Shown here piece by piece: positions 16,535-25,691 of a DNA stretch of 64,000 bases. Below the pieces are notes generated by a model. That model was not told the DNA's origin. It ran no database searches and saw nothing but the letters and a program-made list of their open reading frames with translations. The stretch's first letter is position 1. Each line of letters opens with the position of its first letter. The translations under genes and the position numbers were made by a program. This DNA comes from Saccharospirillum alexandrii_A (GTDB taxonomy: Bacteria; Pseudomonadota; Gammaproteobacteria; Pseudomonadales; Natronospirillaceae): positions 434,001-498,000 of the forward strand of contig NZ_JBHZRJ010000001.1 of the NCBI RefSeq assembly GCF_043641555.1. The letters are read 5' to 3'.

Positions 16535-17410
16535 ATGAAAACAATAACTCTTTATTGGATGGCGATGACTGTCACTCTACCTGCGCTGGTGGCCTGTAAC
16601 TCATCCAGCGGGTCTAATAGTGAAGCACCCAGTATCAAGCAAGTTCACCCTATGGTGTATATCGAACCCTTTGACCTGGAAGACGAAATTGATATGCACC
16701 TCAGTTTTCATGTGGTGGTTGAGGATCCGGACGGGTACTCAGATATTGCGGAAGCAACTGTGCGATTCCCCACCGGACAAAGCTACGATATCGACCTGAC
16801 CGAACGCTTATACGAACGGAATGGTGAAACTGGCTTTTCTGCTTCATTCAGTCTCGTTGATGTGGCGGCTGGGGCTAATGGTAAAGAGCTCTTAATGACA
16901 GGGTACGAGGTGACCTTGATAGACAAGCGCGGCCAGTCGGATACGCAAGCCGTTGATTTGCTTGGCTTTGACGGTGTCGAAGTACCTTTGGGGGCTTACC
17001 TAGTACACCCAGATGATTATCCCGTGTCAAGTGGTGGGGATTACATTGAAGGAATGACCAGACCTTTTGCTTCATCTACTTCAATCACTGTTGACTCGAC
17101 TGGCATTGGTATCGACGTTTACATCAATGATGAGCGTGCTTATGACCTTACGTTCGCCTTCTATGACATGAATGATGACTACATTGGTCAGGCTGTCATT
17201 GTCGGTAGTGAGAATCTGACGTTGAGTGGGATGGGCAGTTATAGCATTCCATTTGCCGATATCCATTTTAATGAGGGGTATAGTCAGAGTGATATCAGTC
17301 AAGTGAGATTGTACTCTGGAGATAAAAGTGTGCATCAATCCGGGTTTTCGGCGTATCAGAGTCAGCAATTGGCCATGTCTATAAAGTATGACGTGCCAGC
17401 ACCTGAATAG
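16535..17410 (+). CDS. Hypothetical secreted lipoprotein
   Basis: 291 residues. A lipoprotein signal peptide ends in the lipobox LVAC, so C21 would carry the lipid; a Ser/Gly/Asn-rich linker follows. The rest is acidic and strand-rich with repeated DxD and NDD stretches (FYDMNDDYIGQ, FDLEDEIDM), suggesting beta-sandwich domains at the cell surface, perhaps binding calcium. I recognise no family. It stands alone between a gene-poor stretch and a strong terminator. Confidence 0.75.
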   Translation: MKTITLYWMAMTVTLPALVACNSSSGSNSEAPSIKQVHPMVYIEPFDLEDEIDMHLSFHVVVEDPDGYSDIAEATVRFPTGQSYDIDLTERLYERNGETGFSASFSLVDVAAGANGKELLMTGYEVTLIDKRGQSDTQAVDLLGFDGVEVPLGAYLVHPDDYPVSSGGDYIEGMTRPFASSTSITVDSTGIGIDVYINDERAYDLTFAFYDMNDDYIGQAVIVGSENLTLSGMGSYSIPFADIHFNEGYSQSDISQVRLYSGDKSVHQSGFSAYQSQQLAMSIKYDVPAPE

Positions 17411-17462
17411 ACTTGTGTATCTAGCACAACCCACTGCATGCAGGATAATTTGGGCTTAGCTT

Positions 17463-17499
17463 GTGTCGGGCTTAGCTGCTGCCCGACACCTATTTTTTG
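17463..17499 (+). terminator. Rho-independent terminator after the lipoprotein gene
   Basis: GTGTCGGGC and GCCCGACAC form a perfect 9-bp stem with a 9-base loop, followed by a tail with six T (17493-17498). Confidence 0.85.
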
Positions 17500-17679
17500 T
17501 GTGACAAACTTAATAGCAGTCAATCGGGTTAACTTGAGTCGGAAACTATACTGATTTCGTTTATACCGAGTGACGCTCGCTTCTTTGGTGTGATCTAAAT
17601 CGGTCCATTATGATATGGATAGATTAGGCCAGTCTTTATACCATTGCTGGGAAATGGGGCTTCGGGGTTCACCTAAAGT

Positions 17680-18780
17680 TCATGGCATACGTATGACTGG
17701 TTTTACTACGCTCCCTTTTTGGCTGTCTTCGATGGCCTGGTTGATCTGGCTTTGGGGATAATACGTCAGCAGCCGCTCGAAGGGGAACTTACCGGCCAGA
17801 TGCAAAGCCATCAATCGACCCAGCAATGCTTCGCTGGTACCTCCACCGCCGAGCACGCCTTGAATTCGTTTGCCCCACAATACCCCGAATTGTTCTGCCC
17901 GGAAGGATTCACCTACGGGAGCTCCGCCAAGCAGTAGGCAAGTGCCCAATGGACCGATGCAGTCAATCGCTTGTTCGATCAGACTGATGTTTCCGGTGCA
18001 GTCAATAATGGCGTCTACCTTGTCGCCGATCAGTGTAGGGAGGTCAGAGCCGTTGGCGAGTCGTATCTCGGTTGCCCCCAGTTCTCTGGCTAGAGTTAGC
18101 CTGTCAGCATGCTGGTCAATAACAATGATTTCCTGCCAGCCTTCCACGCGAGCAGCCATCAAGGCGCCAAACCCCACAGCTCCGGCTCCTACGATAGCAA
18201 TGCGTTTACGTGGTGTCAGGCTGTTAAACACTGCCCCGGCACCGGTAGCTAGACCACACGCTAGTGGTCCGGCTGATTCGAGAGGAAAGTCCTCCGGCAC
18301 AGGCACTAGCGCGTTGGCGGACACCAGACTGTGACTGGCCAATGATGACTGTCCAAAAAAATGGCCGTAGATAGGCTTGCCGGACGTTTCCTGATAAGCC
18401 GAGGCAGTGTGGTTATTGGGTGTTGGTCGATGGCCGGAAAACGCCAGCGACTTAAGGTCTGCACAGTATCGAGGTTCGCCCAATGAGCATGCATCACATT
18501 GGCCACAAAAGGGCCAGCCGATTAGAACCCGGTCACCGGCTCGATAACGCTCAACGCCAGGTCCTGTAGCCTCAACGATCCCTGCGCCTTCATGACCGAG
18601 TACGGCGGGTAGTGGCAAGGGCATCTGACCGTGCCGGGCTTTTTCGTCGGTATGGCATAGGCCGCAAGCGACAATACGTACAATAACCTCTCCTGGCCCC
18701 GGGTCTGCAAGGGTCAGTTCACGTACTGTCAACGGAGCTCCGGCGGCCGGGGCTATGGCCGCCTGGATCAATCGGCTCAC
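17680..18780 (-). CDS. Zinc-dependent alcohol dehydrogenase (aryl/allyl alcohol type)
   Basis: 366 residues of the medium-chain dehydrogenase family. Catalytic zinc region: CGLCHTD and GHEGAG; structural zinc ligands in FCGQCDACSLGEPRYC; Rossmann motif VGAGAVGFGA; the acidic D after the second strand (VIDQHAD) favours NAD. It resembles benzyl-alcohol and geraniol dehydrogenases. The GTG start lies 16 bases after the stop of the TAXI permease, so it probably belongs to that operon and may make an aromatic aldehyde that the aldehyde dehydrogenase at 24174 oxidises. Substrate inferred only. Confidence 0.85.
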   Translation of the reverse strand: MSRLIQAAIAPAAGAPLTVRELTLADPGPGEVIVRIVACGLCHTDEKARHGQMPLPLPAVLGHEGAGIVEATGPGVERYRAGDRVLIGWPFCGQCDACSLGEPRYCADLKSLAFSGHRPTPNNHTASAYQETSGKPIYGHFFGQSSLASHSLVSANALVPVPEDFPLESAGPLACGLATGAGAVFNSLTPRKRIAIVGAGAVGFGALMAARVEGWQEIIVIDQHADRLTLARELGATEIRLANGSDLPTLIGDKVDAIIDCTGNISLIEQAIDCIGPLGTCLLLGGAPVGESFRAEQFGVLWGKRIQGVLGGGGTSEALLGRLMALHLAGKFPFERLLTYYPQSQINQAIEDSQKGSVVKPVIRMP

Positions 18781-18796
18781 TGGGCTGCTCGCAACA

Positions 18797-20734
18797 TCAT
18801 TGAGTGTTATTAATCAGTGCCCCGGTCCGACTGACCGGCCACAGCAACCAGGCTATCAGGGCGATCCCCAGAGCAAAGCCTGCCCACAAGAGGCTGTCGG
18901 CAATCGTACTGCCCAGCGGTATCACTGTGGTCAGTGACAGAAGGCCGATGAACACCCGCATGGCCATAGGGACCGGCCGCCGCAGGTAGCCAATGGCAGC
19001 GATGGTAATCAGTACAATACCGAGAATGATGCGAACCAGTGCCGTAACAAAGTCAGTTGTCGTCCCTCCAGCGAACAGCAGTGATGGCTGTACCACGAAA
19101 GCCAAAGGAACCAGGTAGACACCGGCGCCGATTTTCAGCGAGGCGAAAGCCGTCTGCCACGGACTGGTATTGGCAACACTGGCAGCAGCGAAACTGGCAA
19201 TGGCAATGGGCGGTGTGATCATCGATAGCATACCGAAATATAGTACGTAGAGATGTGCGGCCAGTGGTACAACATCGAGCATGACCAGCGCCGGTGCCGC
19301 CAGCGTAGCAAGCAGAATATATACCCCAACAGTAGGCATGCCGAGCCCGAGCACGATGCTTAGAATGGCCGTGATAACCAGCAAGATGGCCAGGTTGCCA
19401 CCGGACAGTGCCAGCATTTGGAGGGTAATGGCAAAGGCGACACCAGTCAGGTTAAGAATGCCGATAACCAGGCCTGCAGCACCGGCCAATACAATAATGT
19501 CGGCGATGGCGTCTACGGAGCTGAGCAAGCCAGAGAAGGTCTGGCGAATCCGGAACCAAAGTGTACTCAGTGGCCCGATCATGTGCAGGGCAATCAATGC
19601 CCCAGTGGCCATTAAGCCCGCGTATTCCGCCGAACGATTTTCGACAAACAGGAGGTAGATAAGATAAAGCGCAGCCAACAGGTAGCGTCCGGGAAAAGCC
19701 TGCTTCGGAGCCGGTGTGCCGTCACTGGCAACGTCGGTCAGATCAAGGTCAATATCCTTGTCGCCCTTGATGTTGAGCCTGCGGGCTTCAAAGTCGACCG
19801 ATAATAATACTGCCAGGTAGAACAGAATGGAGGGCACGATAGCGGCGATGGCAACGGTCTGGTATTGGATCTCAAGCAGTTCAGCCATGAGGAAAGCCGA
19901 GGCGCCCATGATAGGTGGCACCAACTGGCCACCAGTTGAAGATACGGCCTCAACCGCAGCGGCAACAGGACGTGAATAACCGGCCCGAACCATGGTTGGA
20001 ATAGTGACGGACCCGACCGCGACGACGTTGGCCACAGCACTGCCGGAGACCATTCCGAAAGCACCGGAGCCAATGACCGAGACTTTGGCGGGCCCGCCGG
20101 TATAGTGCCCCACCATTTTGGAGGCAAAGCGGGAAAACACAGCACTACCGCCAAACGTATTGAGCAAGAAACCAAACAGTATGAATGGAGCGACGACAAT
20201 GGAGGCAATCGCCAGCACGGTTGACAGCAACGCATTGGTGTCGAGAGACAGATAAACAGCGACTCGACTGAACGATACCGGACGTGTCTGATAATCAGCT
20301 GGTAAATAGGGGCCGATAAAGGCAAAAACGACCAGCAGGGCTACCAGGATCGGGAGAAATAGGCCCGTTTTGCGTCGAACGCCTTCGAGAATAGCCAGTA
20401 CCATGATCGTGCCCATCACAGCTGCCTGGGGTGGCGCTGCGGCTACATCCAGTTGCAGACTGGGAAAGTCTCGGGCGACATAGCCAAACAGAATCAGCAC
20501 CAGGGCGGTGAAGGCCAGGTTCAGCCATTGGCCAATCCGATTGAATCGTCCTCCCGTGGCCAGCAATACACTGGCGGTGCCGAGCCCGGCCGCCAGAGCC
20601 AGGAATTGTTCGTTGTAGAGGTAATAACCAAAGTTGGCCGGCAGATCCAGAATCCATACGACGACTGACACGAGCAGGAGTGTATTGATCAGGGAGCGTA
20701 GGCCGTGGGTGATTCGGTTCATGCCGGTCAGCAT
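18797..20734 (-). CDS. TRAP-TAXI carrier, fused permease (second system)
   Basis: 645 residues with about 16-18 membrane segments. Motifs match the first TAXI permease: GMVSGSAVANVVAVGSVTIP, STGGQLVPPIMGASAFLMAE, GLGMPTVGVYILLATL and MITPPIAIASFAAASVA. AAGAGGA precedes the ATG. The gene follows its binding protein across a 109-base gap with a hairpin. It probably imports the acid used by the gentisate operon, from which it is divergent. Confidence 0.9.
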   Translation of the reverse strand: MLTGMNRITHGLRSLINTLLLVSVVVWILDLPANFGYYLYNEQFLALAAGLGTASVLLATGGRFNRIGQWLNLAFTALVLILFGYVARDFPSLQLDVAAAPPQAAVMGTIMVLAILEGVRRKTGLFLPILVALLVVFAFIGPYLPADYQTRPVSFSRVAVYLSLDTNALLSTVLAIASIVVAPFILFGFLLNTFGGSAVFSRFASKMVGHYTGGPAKVSVIGSGAFGMVSGSAVANVVAVGSVTIPTMVRAGYSRPVAAAVEAVSSTGGQLVPPIMGASAFLMAELLEIQYQTVAIAAIVPSILFYLAVLLSVDFEARRLNIKGDKDIDLDLTDVASDGTPAPKQAFPGRYLLAALYLIYLLFVENRSAEYAGLMATGALIALHMIGPLSTLWFRIRQTFSGLLSSVDAIADIIVLAGAAGLVIGILNLTGVAFAITLQMLALSGGNLAILLVITAILSIVLGLGMPTVGVYILLATLAAPALVMLDVVPLAAHLYVLYFGMLSMITPPIAIASFAAASVANTSPWQTAFASLKIGAGVYLVPLAFVVQPSLLFAGGTTTDFVTALVRIILGIVLITIAAIGYLRRPVPMAMRVFIGLLSLTTVIPLGSTIADSLLWAGFALGIALIAWLLWPVSRTGALINNTQ

Positions 20735-20813
20735 TAAAAAGATCCTCTTGTAAACTGCCCCTCAGACAGGCATGGCTGCCGGGGGGCGGTTACAGGCAAA
20801 AGTGTGCGATCAA

Positions 20814-20834
20814 GCCAGCCTTGATGGGGCTGGC
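20814..20834 (-). terminator. Intercistronic hairpin in the second TAXI operon
   Basis: GCCAGCC and GGCTGGC form a 7-bp stem with a 7-base loop just after the binding-protein stop. There is no T-tract. Same place and style as the hairpin at 7899-7921. Confidence 0.5.
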
Positions 20835-20843
20835 CTCCTGGGT

Positions 20844-21794
20844 TCAGCGGTTGCTGGCCCATTCAATGACGGCCGGATGGTACGGCGTCTGGATGCTTTC
20901 TTTGTAGATCTGGTCGGGGTTAAGGCCACGGAACAGTGGCATACCAGCCGCCAGCGCATCGATGTTGTTGACCATGCCATCGAGCACAGCCCGAATGCGT
21001 TCATCAGAAACTGAAGCGTTCGTAACCAGCATGTTGTCGTAGGTCAACACCGGCGTCGGCTCGGATACACCGGCAAAGTTGGGCAGCGGCGGTGCCGTGG
21101 CAATGTAACCCTCAGGAAACACTTCCTGCATACGAGCGACTGACGCTGCATCGGTATTCATGGGAATGACACGCAGTGGGATCACGGCATTCACTTCGGC
21201 TGTTTTGGCCCCCCCAACAGCAAAGAAAAAGGCGTCGGCACGGCCGTTTTGCAATTGTTCGGCACCGGCGACGACGTTTGGCACCATCACGGGTTGAATA
21301 TCACCCGGTGTCAGACCCGCGTTGGCCAGCAGAGATTCCATCACCACACTGATTGAACCCATGGCTGAGAAGCCAAAGGTGACGCGTTTGCCTTTCAGGT
21401 CATCCAGCGTGTAAATATCGCTGTCTTCGCGCACAAACATTGCCGTGCGCAGCGGGTACATGGAGGCGGCGACGCGCAGATTTGGCTGTTCACGGCCTGA
21501 GAAAGTGCCTTCTCCGTGGTAGGCCTCATACACTTCCAGCACGTTGGCAATACCGAAGTCGAAATCACCACTGTTGATCAAAGGCAGCAGGGTGGTCTCA
21601 CCGGAATTGGGCTGCACTCTAGCCTGCAAGCCCATCTCTTCATTCATCACTTTGGCCAGTGCTGAACCGGTTGAATAGCTAATGGTGCCTTGTGACATGG
21701 TACCGACACCGACAGTCTCGGCCTGGGTGGTACCTAACAAGCCAATACTGGCAATTAGGCCCGCAGCGAGTGCAGAGAAGCGATTTTTTATCAT
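20844..21794 (-). CDS. TRAP-TAXI carrier, periplasmic substrate-binding protein (second system)
   Basis: 316 residues; signal peptide 1-25 ending GTTQA. TAXI features: VGTMSQGTISYSTGSALAKV, then PNSGETTLLPLINSGDFDFGIANVLE, and LKGKRVTFGFSAMGSI. CAGAGG precedes the ATG. It is the first gene of the leftward operon with the permease and the alcohol dehydrogenase, and shares a divergent control region with the gentisate operon. Confidence 0.88.
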   Translation of the reverse strand: MIKNRFSALAAGLIASIGLLGTTQAETVGVGTMSQGTISYSTGSALAKVMNEEMGLQARVQPNSGETTLLPLINSGDFDFGIANVLEVYEAYHGEGTFSGREQPNLRVAASMYPLRTAMFVREDSDIYTLDDLKGKRVTFGFSAMGSISVVMESLLANAGLTPGDIQPVMVPNVVAGAEQLQNGRADAFFFAVGGAKTAEVNAVIPLRVIPMNTDAASVARMQEVFPEGYIATAPPLPNFAGVSEPTPVLTYDNMLVTNASVSDERIRAVLDGMVNNIDALAAGMPLFRGLNPDQIYKESIQTPYHPAVIEWASNR

Positions 21795-22237
21795 TGTGAA
21801 TACCTCTGGTGGATCGGATGTAACTCGAAGAATGACGTGCTGGCGGCGTTTATTGGTGTTATGGCCGCAGCAGTGGTAGCTCTAATGGCTGCACCATTAA
21901 TGGCACAGATCAGGGCATTGCGAATCGAGTATAGGAAGCTGGCTGGTTTATTAAATTGAATTTTAGCTGCAAATACTTAACTAAAAGTTAACTTGATGCC
22001 GCAAGGCCGTCCTGCCTAGTCTTAGCGATATGATTAACAAAAAGTTAACTAAGAGGTCGCAATATTCAATTTAATTAAGTAAATGCGAGGCCTAGACTGA
22101 GCCTCCTAGCAAGTGATGCAGTAGCTTTTGTCTGGCTGAATCAGTTCGGCTCATCATTGAGTCATAGCCAGATTCCCCTGTGTCATCACTTCGGTTCAAG
22201 CCCGAATAACAAGACGGACAGAAGAGGCTAATAATCC
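21795..22237. promoter_or_regulatory. Divergent control region with nested dyad symmetry
   Basis: The 443 bases between the TAXI and gentisate operons hold two inner sites, TTAACTAAAAGTTAA (21977-21991) and TTAACAAAAAGTTAA (22034-22048). An outer perfect 12-base pair flanks them: ATTAAATTGAAT (21950-21961) and ATTCAATTTAAT (22064-22075). Inner and outer pairs have the same centre, at about 22012.5. This looks like one shared regulator site; the LysR protein at 26967 is the nearest candidate. Confidence 0.7.
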
Positions 22238-23281
22238 ATGGCTTATGAATCGGCCAGTCCAGAACGACGCGCATTTTACGATAAGTTATCACCTTTGAGC
22301 ACCGCTCCCCTTTGGGAAGTGCTGGGAACCATTGTTCCGCGGGAACCAACGTCAAAAGCCGACTCCCATCTGTGGCGCTATGAGGCCTTGCGGCCACTGC
22401 TGCTGGAGGCTGGATCTTTGCTAACAGCCAGAGAAGCAGAGCGCCGAGTCCTGGTGCTGGAAAACCCAGCCTATATTGGCCAGTCGAGAACCACGTCAAC
22501 GCTGTATGCGGGACTGCAGCTCATATTGCCCGGTGAAACAGCACCGGCGCATCGGCACACACCATCGGCGCTGCGCTTCATGATTGAAGGTGAACAGGGT
22601 TTCACTCAGGTCGGTGGTGAGCGCACCACCATGCGGGAGGGTGACTTTGTCATAACGCCTCCCTGGGCCTGGCACGACCACGGCAACGAAGGCGACGAGC
22701 CTGTGATTTGGATGGACGGTCTGGACATTCCGATTCTGCAGTATTTTGAATCGGTTTTTTCAGACCCATATGGGGAGGAACAGCACCCATTGAGCCGTCC
22801 CGAGGGCGATTCACTGGCACGGTTTGGCCAGGGGTTGTTGCCTATGGACGCCTCCAGCCCCTACGGCATGGCGTCGCCCATCTTCAATTACCCCTACGAC
22901 CGAACCCGAGAGGCACTTGTCAGAAGCGCCCAGGGGGCAGAGCCTGACCCGCATCTGGCGACAACGTTGCGCTACAGCAATCCGATTGATGGTGGTTGGG
23001 CGATGCCCGCCATGGCGACCTGGATGACCCACTTGAAGCGCGGTCAGTCGACGCTGCCGATGCGCTCGACCGACAGTCAGGTGATGCACGTCGTGGAAGG
23101 GCGGGGCACCGTGACCGTGGGTGAGCAGACCTTCAGCTTTGGTCCGAAAGACGTTGTGGCCCTGCCAGGCTGGCAACGTCGTAGCCTGGTGGCAAGTGAA
23201 GACTGCTTTTTGTTTTTCTTTTCCGACCGTGCCGTGCACGAGAAACTCGGTTTTTACCGCGAACAACGCTTTTCGGCCTAG
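22238..23281 (+). CDS. Gentisate 1,2-dioxygenase (copy 1)
   Basis: 347 residues, a bicupin that opens gentisate to maleylpyruvate with Fe(II). The N-terminal cupin holds H105-R-H107 and H146-D-H148 (PPWAWHDHGN), the usual iron-binding region, and HTPSALRF is a family hallmark. A second cupin follows near residue 250-330. First gene of a rightward operon with an FAH-family hydrolase, an aldehyde dehydrogenase and a 3-hydroxybenzoate-6-hydroxylase-type enzyme. A second copy lies at 28149. The ATG follows a purine-rich stretch (AGAAGAGG). Confidence 0.92.
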   Translation: MAYESASPERRAFYDKLSPLSTAPLWEVLGTIVPREPTSKADSHLWRYEALRPLLLEAGSLLTAREAERRVLVLENPAYIGQSRTTSTLYAGLQLILPGETAPAHRHTPSALRFMIEGEQGFTQVGGERTTMREGDFVITPPWAWHDHGNEGDEPVIWMDGLDIPILQYFESVFSDPYGEEQHPLSRPEGDSLARFGQGLLPMDASSPYGMASPIFNYPYDRTREALVRSAQGAEPDPHLATTLRYSNPIDGGWAMPAMATWMTHLKRGQSTLPMRSTDSQVMHVVEGRGTVTVGEQTFSFGPKDVVALPGWQRRSLVASEDCFLFFFSDRAVHEKLGFYREQRFSA

Positions 23282-23308
23282 TGCCCGCCGCTTATTAAGG
23301 AAACTACG

Positions 23309-24163
23309 ATGCGTATATGCCGTTTTAACGACAACAGACTGGGCTTGGTCATAGGCGATGAGATTGCCGATGTCACACCGGTACTGGATCAATTGCCGGC
23401 CTTTCGCTGGCCACTGCCTCGTCATGATGTGCTGATTGATGCTTTGGCGGACCTTCGCCCGGCTATTATGAGTGCGGCCGAAAAAGCGCCTCGTTTCAAC
23501 TTGGCTGACGCTAAGTTGCTCAGCCCGGTCGCCAACCCAGGCAAGCTGATTGCCGCACCAGTTAACTACATGGCGCATGTTGAAGAGTCGCAGCAAGATG
23601 CGGGCATCAACTTCGGCTCCGATGTGACCTTTATTGACCGCTATGCACTCTTTTTGAAAGCGACCAGCTCGCTGGTCGGTGCCGGTGAGGGTGTTGAGAT
23701 TCATCACGATGACGGTCGCCGTACCGACCATGAGGTTGAACTGGCACTGGTGATAGGCAAAACGGCACGCAAGGTGTCGGAGGCCGAAGCACTCGATTAT
23801 GTGGCGGGTTACACCATAGGGCTGGATATCACCATTCGCGGCACGGAAGATCGCAGCTATCGAAAGTCGCTCGACACCTTCAGCGTGCTGGGCCCCTGGC
23901 TGGTTACCCCTGACGAACTGGGTTCGCCGGATGCACTGGGGCTGACCATTCAAGTCAACGGCGAGCCGCGTCAAAATGCCAATACCCGGGATCTGATCTG
24001 GGGCGTGGCCAAGCTGATCTCAGTTGCCTCCCATGCCTACACCCTGCACCCCGGAGACGTGATTTTTACCGGGACACCGGAAGGGGTCGCGCCGATACAG
24101 CGTGGGGACGTGATGCACGCCGAAATCGAGAAAATCGGGGCTATGGATGTACAGGTCAGATAG
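23309..24163 (+). CDS. Fumarylacetoacetate-hydrolase-family protein
   Basis: 284 residues. The C-terminal FAH domain has DHEVELALVIGK (metal-binding acidic residues), GYTIGLDITIRG and GDVIFTGTPEGV. AAGGAA precedes the ATG. After a gentisate dioxygenase the expected job is hydrolysis of maleylpyruvate or fumarylpyruvate. This operon has no isomerase, so a direct maleylpyruvate hydrolase, or use of the isomerase at 29957, is possible. Its N-terminal extension and length differ from the shorter hydrolase at 29253. Confidence 0.85.
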   Translation: MRICRFNDNRLGLVIGDEIADVTPVLDQLPAFRWPLPRHDVLIDALADLRPAIMSAAEKAPRFNLADAKLLSPVANPGKLIAAPVNYMAHVEESQQDAGINFGSDVTFIDRYALFLKATSSLVGAGEGVEIHHDDGRRTDHEVELALVIGKTARKVSEAEALDYVAGYTIGLDITIRGTEDRSYRKSLDTFSVLGPWLVTPDELGSPDALGLTIQVNGEPRQNANTRDLIWGVAKLISVASHAYTLHPGDVIFTGTPEGVAPIQRGDVMHAEIEKIGAMDVQVR

Positions 24164-24173
24164 AGGGCACAGC

Positions 24174-25613
24174 ATGATGCAGGCAAATCATTGGATAGGC
24201 GGTCGCTGGCTCGAAAATGGCGATGCGCTCGGACAGACACTCAACCCGGCCGATAACACCCTGGTGGGTTACTATGCGCTGGGCAGCCAGGAACTGACCG
24301 ATCAGGCGATCGACGTTGCCCGGTCGGTTTTTGAGAGTGGTCAGTGGTCTACCAAACCACGCATGCGGGCTCAGGTGCTGCTCGATTATGCAGACCGCAT
24401 CGCTGAGCGTCAGAACGAACTGACCGACCTGATCGTTCAGGAATCGGGCAAGCTTCACAGCGAAGCACAGGGCGAGGTGCTGGGCTGCATCAGCGAGTGC
24501 CGGTATTACGCCGGGCTCGCCCGAACCATAATGGGTCGCAGCACCGAACTCGACACCGGGCAATGGGTCAGTTTTACCCGGGAAGCGGCCGGCGTGGTCG
24601 CCATTATTGTGCCCTGGAATGCGCCAGCAACCCTACTGATACGCAGTCTGGCGCCAGCGCTGGCGGCCGGTTGCACCGTGGTGGTCAAGCCGGCGCCGCA
24701 AACCGCCAACGTTAACCGGGTGATGATGGAATGCCTGGCTGCCGTGACCGGGTTGCCCGCCGGGGTGGTCAACTCAGTCAATGAAAATGGCATTGAAGTT
24801 GGGCAGCGCCTCAGTGTGCACCCGGACGTTGATGTGATCTCTTTCACCGGCGCAAGTAGTACCGGTGCTGCCATCATGGCTGCGTCTGCTGGTACCTTGA
24901 AGCGGCTGTCTCTGGAGCTGGGCGGCAAGGCGCCTACGCTGGTCGCCAGTGACGCCAATCTTGATATCGCCATTCCGCAGATCGCGCGTCACGCCACCAT
25001 TATCGCCGGTCAGATGTGCACTGCCATTACCCGCGTGATTGTCGATCCTTCCCGCTTTCAGGAAACCGCCGAGCGGCTCAGAGACGCGCTAGCCGCCATC
25101 AGAACCGGGCGCGGTGATGACCCGCAATCGACCATGGGAGCGTTGATCGATGCGCGCAGTCGTGACCGCCTGCTGGGCAGTCTGGAACTGGCTCGACGAG
25201 ACGGAGAGGTCTGGTTACAGGGCCAGACGTTCGAATTCGGCCCTCTGGCCAAAGGTAACTTCCTGACCCCGACCCTGATGCAGATTCAGGACGTGAAACA
25301 CGAACTGATACAGGAAGAACTCTTTGGCCCGGTTCTTAACATCGAATGCGCGGCCGATGAAGTCGATATGCTGGCCCGGGCCAATGCCACCCGTTATGGC
25401 TTGGCAGCCAGCGTCTGGACAGAGAGTGTTCGCCGGGCGCAGCACTGGACGCGTGGCATTCGCTCCGGTTCAGTGTGGGTGAATGCGCACAATCGTCTCG
25501 CTGCCGAGACTGAAACCGGTGGCTTTAAGCATTCGGGTCTGGGCCGGCTGCACGGTATGCAGGGGCTGGATGATTTTCTGGAAACCAAGACCGTCTATTT
25601 TGCCGAAGACTGA
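24174..25613 (+). CDS. NAD(P)-dependent aldehyde dehydrogenase
   Basis: 479 residues of the ALDH superfamily. Landmarks are VPWNAPATLLIRS (coenzyme region), FTGASSTGAAI, the general-base glutamate in LELGGKAP near residue 248 and the catalytic cysteine in GQMCTAITR near residue 282. The ATG at 24174 follows AGAGGG; an earlier frame start at 24147 overlaps the previous gene. It could oxidise an aromatic aldehyde such as 3-hydroxybenzaldehyde to the acid used by the next enzyme. Substrate is inference. Confidence 0.87.
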   Translation: MMQANHWIGGRWLENGDALGQTLNPADNTLVGYYALGSQELTDQAIDVARSVFESGQWSTKPRMRAQVLLDYADRIAERQNELTDLIVQESGKLHSEAQGEVLGCISECRYYAGLARTIMGRSTELDTGQWVSFTREAAGVVAIIVPWNAPATLLIRSLAPALAAGCTVVVKPAPQTANVNRVMMECLAAVTGLPAGVVNSVNENGIEVGQRLSVHPDVDVISFTGASSTGAAIMAASAGTLKRLSLELGGKAPTLVASDANLDIAIPQIARHATIIAGQMCTAITRVIVDPSRFQETAERLRDALAAIRTGRGDDPQSTMGALIDARSRDRLLGSLELARRDGEVWLQGQTFEFGPLAKGNFLTPTLMQIQDVKHELIQEELFGPVLNIECAADEVDMLARANATRYGLAASVWTESVRRAQHWTRGIRSGSVWVNAHNRLAAETETGGFKHSGLGRLHGMQGLDDFLETKTVYFAED

Positions 25614-25658
25614 TTGGCGGCTGGCCAGCCCAGCCCCTAGTCGGACTCACCTTTATAG

Positions 25659-25678
25659 GTGTCGCTCGAGGGCGACAC
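25659..25678 (+). other. Hairpin next to the hydroxylase ribosome site
   Basis: GTGTCGC and GCGACAC form a 7-bp stem with a 6-base loop. It ends one base before GGGAG (25679-25683), the probable ribosome site of the hydroxylase gene. It could protect or tune this message inside the operon. Confidence 0.45.
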
Positions 25679-25691
25679 GGGAGACAACGTT

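Noticed and set aside
22811..23974. A 387-codon frame on the minus strand
   Set aside because: It lies opposite the gentisate dioxygenase and FAH genes, which have clear family motifs and ribosome sites. The antisense product has no recognisable domain and an odd Arg/His/Gln-rich composition.
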